From: Chloroflexota bacterium
GTDB taxonomy: Bacteria; Chloroflexota; Chloroflexia; Thermomicrobiales; JADLAZ01
Direction: 5' to 3'
Length of the DNA stretch: 9,549 nucleotides
NCBI GenBank assembly: GCA_020849725.1
Contig: JADLAZ010000029.1
Location: 1-9,549, forward strand
Shown here: in pieces, positions 6,403 to 9,549 of the stretch
Numbering within the stretch: the stretch's first letter is position 1
Layout: the number at the start of each line of letters is the position of its first letter
Made by a program: the position numbers and the translations under genes
The notes under the pieces: model-generated
The model's database searches: none
Told to the model about the DNA's origin: nothing
What the model saw: only the letters and a program-made list of their open reading frames with translations

Positions 6403-8805
6403 TCAGGCGGCCGGGTCGGGTGCGCCGGGCGCGCCAGCGACGCGCGGATCGGTGGTGATGAGCGGGGCGAGCTCGGGTGGCGCCAGCACGCGCACCGCCC
6501 GCCGCTGCCGGCCGGCGACCAGCAGCGCCTCGCCGGTCTGGGCGCGCAGCAGCTGCGCGCGCTCGCCCGCGCCTAGCCCGAAGGCGGCGGCGACGGCGTC
6601 GATCGTGCGCTCGTTCTGCGGCGGCAGCAGCGCCGCGGCGGCGTTGGCGGCGATCGCCCGGCCGTGCGGGTCGTCGAGCAGGTCGCGCACGTCCTGGCTG
6701 ATCACCCACAGTCCCAGGGCGTGCTTGCGGGCACGTCGGGCCAGGTCCGCCAGGAAGCGCCCGCCGGCCGGGTGAGCGATCAGGCGCCAGGCCTCATCGA
6801 TGACCAGCAGGCGCGGGTCGGGCCGGCGGCGGGCGGCCGTCCAGACGGCGTCCGCCAGTAGCAGCAGCGCGGCGGCAGTCAGCTCCTCCGGGAGGTCGCG
6901 CAGATCCCAGCGCAGCAGGCGGGCGTCGGCCGGCGCGCCGGTGCCGTCGACCAGGCCGGCGAGGGCGCCGCCGGCGTAGCGCGCCAGCCGCGCCGCCAGG
7001 CCGCGCCCCGGCTCGTCGCCCCGCGCCAGCCACCGCTGGAGGTCGACGAGCGTCGGCTCCACCGCGCCGGCGGACGCGTCGGCCGGCGACGGATCGTCGC
7101 CGTAGAGCGCGCCCAGCGCCGCCTCGACGGCCGCCTCTTCGGCTGGGGTCAGCCCGTCGCGCCCACCGGCCAGCAGGCCGACCAGCGCCGTGACGGTCGC
7201 GACCCGCTCGGCGACGAGCGCGTCGCGCGTCGCGCCGGCCGTGTCCGCCGCCGCCGGCAGGGCGAGCGGGTTGAGGCCGGCGCCGCGCGCGCTGGGGGCC
7301 AATCGGACGGTCCGGCCGCCGGCCGCCGCGGCCAGTGCGGCGTACTCGCCCTCACGGTCGACGATCCAGACGGTCGTGCCCAGCAGCAGCGCCCGCAGGA
7401 GCGCCGCCTTGACGGCGTACGACTTGCCGCCGCCGGAGGGGCCGAGTACGGCCAGGTTGCGGTTGGGCACCTCCCCCGCCGTCGGCAGCTCGACCAGCCC
7501 GCCGCCGGCCAGGTCGACGCCGAGCAGGACGCCGTCGCCGCGCGCGCTGGCGGCGGCGAAGGGGAAGGCGGCGGCGACGGCGGCGCACGTTCGCGCCTGC
7601 CCGCGCTGCGGCTCGTCCCGCCCGAGCGGCAGCGTCGCCCGGTAGCCGGCCGGCTGGGCAAAGGTGAGGCGGACGCTGCGCAACCCCAGGCCGCCTAGCA
7701 GCGACTCGACCTGACGGACGTGCTCGGCCAGCGCGGCCGGCGCGTCGGCGGCGACGGTCAGATAGATACTGACGGTCAGGAGTTGCTCGGCGCCGCGCTC
7801 GACCGCCTCCTCCAGGGCGGCGACGTCCTCCAGCGCGACGGCGGCCGACGCCTTCGCCGTGCGGCCCTGGTGGGCGTCAACGGCGGCCGACGCCTCCAGC
7901 CGGGTGCGGCGGCGCTCCAACCGGGCGAGCGCCGTCCCGGCGGCGAGCGGCGCGAGGTGGAGGGCGACGCGCAGCGGCAGGCCGCAGCGCCAGAGGGCGG
8001 CGAGCCAATCGGCGCCGACCTCGCGGCGGTAGCCGACGACGGCGAGCGTGGCGCACCAAGCGTCGTCGACGCGCAGCCAGTCGGGCGCCTCCTCGGCCGC
8101 GCCGGGCGCCAGGTCGTCGATCAACCGTCGGTCGGTCGGACCGGCGAGGGCGGCCATCGCCAGCGGCTGGCGGCGAGCCGGGCCCGGTTGCACCAGGTGG
8201 TGGAGCAGGCCGGCGAGCTCGGGACCGGCCAGCCGGCGCAGCGCGACGCCGCACGGGCGCAGGCGCTGATCCAGTTCGGCGCAACGGACTGCCAGCTCGC
8301 GCGCCGCCTCGTCGGGTGAAAGCGACGAGCCGTCGGTGGCCGGACGCAGCCACCGGGGCAGCAAGGCCGGCGCCGCCGGGTCGGGCGCGGCCGGGACGGC
8401 CAGGACGAGGGCGACGCGGCGCTCCAGCAGGCGGTGATCTCGGGCCAGCGACCGGAGGAAGGCGCGATGGTCGGCGGCCAGCCGGCGTAGCCGACCGTCG
8501 GTCTCGCCAGCGGTAGCGCGGGTGTGGGCGACGACCGACGCCTCGACGTCGAGCGGGCCGAGCTCGACGAGGACCTGGATCGGCCAGGCCAGCGCCGCCA
8601 GCGCCAATCGGAGCTGCTCGATGAGGCCCTCGGCCTCGGCCGGGGCGCGCAGCGCGAGCGGCGCGGCGTCGGCCGCCAGCGCGGCGACGAGCGCGCCGTC
8701 GCCCCGGCGCAAGTGGTCGCCGGCGACAGCGGCCAAGTCGAGCAGGTGGCGGGTCGAGGCGGCCGGGCGCGCCGGCCTGAATGGCACGAGCTGGGCGAGT
8801 GACAT
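6403..8805 (-). CDS. virB4: VirB4-family T4SS ATPase
   Basis: The protein has 800 residues from the ATG at 8805, a normal length for VirB4/TraC/TrbE ATPases, and no convincing membrane segment. The N-terminal half (about 1-410) is the variable VirB4 domain, ending in a typical LPLGRDE-like junction. The C-terminal RecA-like domain has a Walker A motif GPSGGGKS (455-462, lysine 461), then WIVDREGEY and GLNPL. Walker B is LLVIDEAW (D670, E671). The stretch HALGLWVISQDVRDLL carries glutamine 704, the sensor-type position of this family. A PPQNE motif lies near the C-terminus. VirB4 powers assembly and substrate transfer at the cytoplasmic face of the channel and contacts the VirB3/PrgI protein encoded just upstream. 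The motor residues all look intact. The primase gene follows after 27 bases. The class is confident; the finer subfamily (TraC, TrbE, PrgJ) is not decided. Confidence 0.95.
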   Translation of the reverse strand: MSLAQLVPFRPARPAASTRHLLDLAAVAGDHLRRGDGALVAALAADAAPLALRAPAEAEGLIEQLRLALAALAWPIQVLVELGPLDVEASVVAHTRATAGETDGRLRRLAADHRAFLRSLARDHRLLERRVALVLAVPAAPDPAAPALLPRWLRPATDGSSLSPDEAARELAVRCAELDQRLRPCGVALRRLAGPELAGLLHHLVQPGPARRQPLAMAALAGPTDRRLIDDLAPGAAEEAPDWLRVDDAWCATLAVVGYRREVGADWLAALWRCGLPLRVALHLAPLAAGTALARLERRRTRLEASAAVDAHQGRTAKASAAVALEDVAALEEAVERGAEQLLTVSIYLTVAADAPAALAEHVRQVESLLGGLGLRSVRLTFAQPAGYRATLPLGRDEPQRGQARTCAAVAAAFPFAAASARGDGVLLGVDLAGGGLVELPTAGEVPNRNLAVLGPSGGGKSYAVKAALLRALLLGTTVWIVDREGEYAALAAAAGGRTVRLAPSARGAGLNPLALPAAADTAGATRDALVAERVATVTALVGLLAGGRDGLTPAEEAAVEAALGALYGDDPSPADASAGAVEPTLVDLQRWLARGDEPGRGLAARLARYAGGALAGLVDGTGAPADARLLRWDLRDLPEELTAAALLLLADAVWTAARRRPDPRLLVIDEAWRLIAHPAGGRFLADLARRARKHALGLWVISQDVRDLLDDPHGRAIAANAAAALLPPQNERTIDAVAAAFGLGAGERAQLLRAQTGEALLVAGRQRRAVRVLAPPELAPLITTDPRVAGAPGAPDPAA

Positions 8806-8811
8806 GCCGGG

Positions 8812-8820
8812 TTCCTTTCC
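8812..8820 (-). promoter_or_regulatory. Ribosome binding site that decides the virB4 start
   Basis: GGAAAGGAA lies 6 bases upstream of the ATG at 8805. An in-frame GTG at 8823 would add six residues (MGKEPG), but this purine-rich site would then fall inside codons 2-4. The ATG at 8805 is therefore the better start. Confidence 0.7.
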
Positions 8821-8835
8821 CACCGTCGGGCGGTG
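8821..8835 (-). other. Small intercistronic inverted repeat
   Basis: Directly after the TGA of the PrgI-like gene the transcript reads CACCG, then a 5-base loop (CCCGA), then CGGTG. This is a perfect 5-bp all-paired stem. It lies immediately upstream of the GGAAAGGAA ribosome site of virB4. There is no U-run after it, so it is not an intrinsic terminator. It could mildly influence virB4 translation or mRNA stability, but a stem this short can arise by chance in DNA of this composition. Confidence 0.3.
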
Positions 8836-9270
8836 TCAGTCGGCCGCGGCCGGTGACGCCGCGACCGGCGTCGCTGTGACAGCCGGGCCGGCCGGTCGCC
8901 AGGCGAGGGCGATCGGCGTCGCGGCCCAGGCCGCCGGCGGTTCGCCGGCCCCGACGGGCAACGCCGGGCGCCAGACGAGCCGCCGGGGCCGCGCGGCGTA
9001 GTGGAGCAGGTCGAGCAGCCACAGGTCGGCCGAGCGCGCGCCGACGGTCACGAAACCGGCGAGCGCGGCGATGAGCACGGCGCCAAGCGCCAGGGCGACG
9101 ACCACCGCTGTCGGCAGGCCGCTGCCCTGCCAGAGCCAGTACGCGAACCCGGCGGCGCAGGCGAGCGCCGCCGCCTGCCGGAAGGTCAGGTCGACCGGGA
9201 TCGGGCCGAGCTCGGCGCGTACCAGCGACGGCTCGACGGCGAGGTGGGTCGGGATGCGGTAGCGGCGCAT
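8836..9270 (-). CDS. PrgI family (VirB3-like) T4SS membrane protein
   Basis: The protein has 144 residues. It opens with MRRYRIPTHL, a typical PrgI beginning (basic, then an IPxHL-like stretch). Two membrane segments follow at about 31-48 and 52-75, then a juxtamembrane part rich in leucine and aromatic residues (LWLLDLLHYAARPRR, 83-97) and an Ala/Pro-rich C-terminal tail (about 105-144). PrgI is the VirB3 equivalent of Gram-positive type IV secretion systems. It sits in the cytoplasmic membrane and works with VirB4, whose gene normally follows directly, as it does here. The tail after residue 100 carries no recognisable motif and may be disordered. The start at 9270 has a strong upstream Shine-Dalgarno run (GGGAGGAGGAG, 9284-9274). 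The order pilin-like, PrgI, VirB4 strengthens the call. Confidence 0.82.
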   Translation of the reverse strand: MRRYRIPTHLAVEPSLVRAELGPIPVDLTFRQAAALACAAGFAYWLWQGSGLPTAVVVALALGAVLIAALAGFVTVGARSADLWLLDLLHYAARPRRLVWRPALPVGAGEPPAAWAATPIALAWRPAGPAVTATPVAASPAAAD

Positions 9271-9288
9271 GTGCTCCTCCTCCCGTGC

Positions 9289-9534
9289 TCAGCCGCCGAA
9301 GACGCCGCGCAGGCCGGTGGCGATGGTGTTGGCGAGCAGGACGACGATCAGGCCGCCGACACCGGCGAGAATCGTCGCCTGGGCGTGCTCGACGCGGCGC
9401 TGCGAGCCGGCCGAGAAGACCCACATCAGCCCGCCCATGACGATCGCGACGGTGGCGGCGCCGACGATCACGCCCGTGCCGAGCGCGGCCAGGTCGGTGA
9501 ACAGCTTGTTGATCTGCGTCTGGATGTTCTGCAT
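9289..9534 (-). CDS. VirB2/TrbC-like T4SS pilin-type small membrane protein
   Basis: The protein has 81 residues: a short polar amphipathic N-terminus (residues 1-15), a hydrophobic segment at about 18-40, a short basic loop (SAGSQRRVEH, 41-50), a second hydrophobic segment at about 55-75 and a small glycine-rich end. Two helices joined by a short charged loop is the topology of VirB2/TrbC-type T4SS pilins and of the small membrane proteins placed just before PrgI/VirB3 in conjugation operons. No cleavable signal peptide with a clear AxA site is visible, so the mature form may be nearly full length. The ATG at 9534 is preceded by AAGGGAG with 6 bases of spacing, which supports this start. The PrgI-like gene follows after 18 bases. 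The call rests on topology and position, because the family is poorly conserved in sequence; a generic T4SS membrane subunit is the alternative. Confidence 0.7.
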   Translation of the reverse strand: MQNIQTQINKLFTDLAALGTGVIVGAATVAIVMGGLMWVFSAGSQRRVEHAQATILAGVGGLIVVLLANTIATGLRGVFGG

Positions 9535-9549
9535 CGCGCGCTCCCTTCA

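Noticed and set aside
5213..6709. Minus-strand 498-codon frame overlapping primase and the end of virB4
   Set aside because: It runs through both real genes in another frame, and its translation is Arg/Pro-rich with no motif.
8806..8823. GTG at 8823 as the virB4 start
   Set aside because: The ribosome site GGAAAGGAA would lie downstream of it and is correctly spaced for the ATG at 8805.
7877..9424. Minus-strand 515-codon frame across virB4, PrgI and the pilin-like gene
   Set aside because: It is an out-of-frame shadow of three well supported genes with ribosome sites.
1..9549. Very frequent GCCGGC and GGCCGGCC words as possible repeats or uptake sites
   Set aside because: They are scattered within coding sequence at irregular spacing and reflect Ala/Gly/Arg codon use at high GC.
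1..9549. CRISPR array, tRNA, rRNA, insertion sequence, attachment site or intrinsic terminator
   Set aside because: None is visible. There are no regularly spaced repeats, no transposase, no stem with a T-run, and no gap long enough to hold an RNA gene.

Overview
The window is very GC-rich bacterial DNA carrying one tightly packed array of eight genes, all on the minus strand and therefore read from right to left. All eight genes end in TGA. Gaps are 30 bases or less, and three junctions overlap. No promoter, terminator, RNA gene, CRISPR array or insertion sequence is visible, so the window looks like the interior of a longer operon that continues on both sides. The composition and the gene set (PrgI-like protein, VirB4, DnaG-type primase, TraD/TraG-like coupling protein, replication-relaxation protein) fit an integrative or plasmid-borne conjugative element of a high-GC, Gram-positive-like bacterium. 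Chloroflexota (Thermomicrobia-like) is my first guess and Actinomycetota the alternative. That placement is inference from gene content only.

Layout in transcription order: (1) 9534-9289, a small two-helix membrane protein resembling a VirB2/TrbC-type T4SS pilin; (2) 9270-8836, a PrgI (VirB3-like) inner-membrane protein; (3) 8805-6403, the VirB4 ATPase; (4) 6375-5206, a short DnaG-like primase with a CHC2 zinc finger and a TOPRIM domain; (5) 5225-4806, a small protein I do not recognise; (6) 4809-2113, a type IV coupling protein (VirD4/TraD/TraG type) with two membrane helices; (7) 2116-467, a replication-relaxation family protein that appears to hold two copies of its winged-helix plus core module; (8) 451-17, a small protein with a possible C-terminal helix-turn-helix.

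Genes 1-3 would supply the membrane part and the assembly ATPase of a type IV secretion channel. Gene 6 would feed DNA to the channel. Genes 4, 5, 7 and 8 would handle the DNA through priming, binding or processing, and perhaps regulation. No relaxase, VirB6, VirB8, lytic transglycosylase, integrase or origin is seen here; if present they lie outside the window. The most interesting points are the internally duplicated replication-relaxation protein with a degenerate first copy, the primase lodged between VirB4 and the coupling protein, and the unknown 139-residue protein coupled to both of them.
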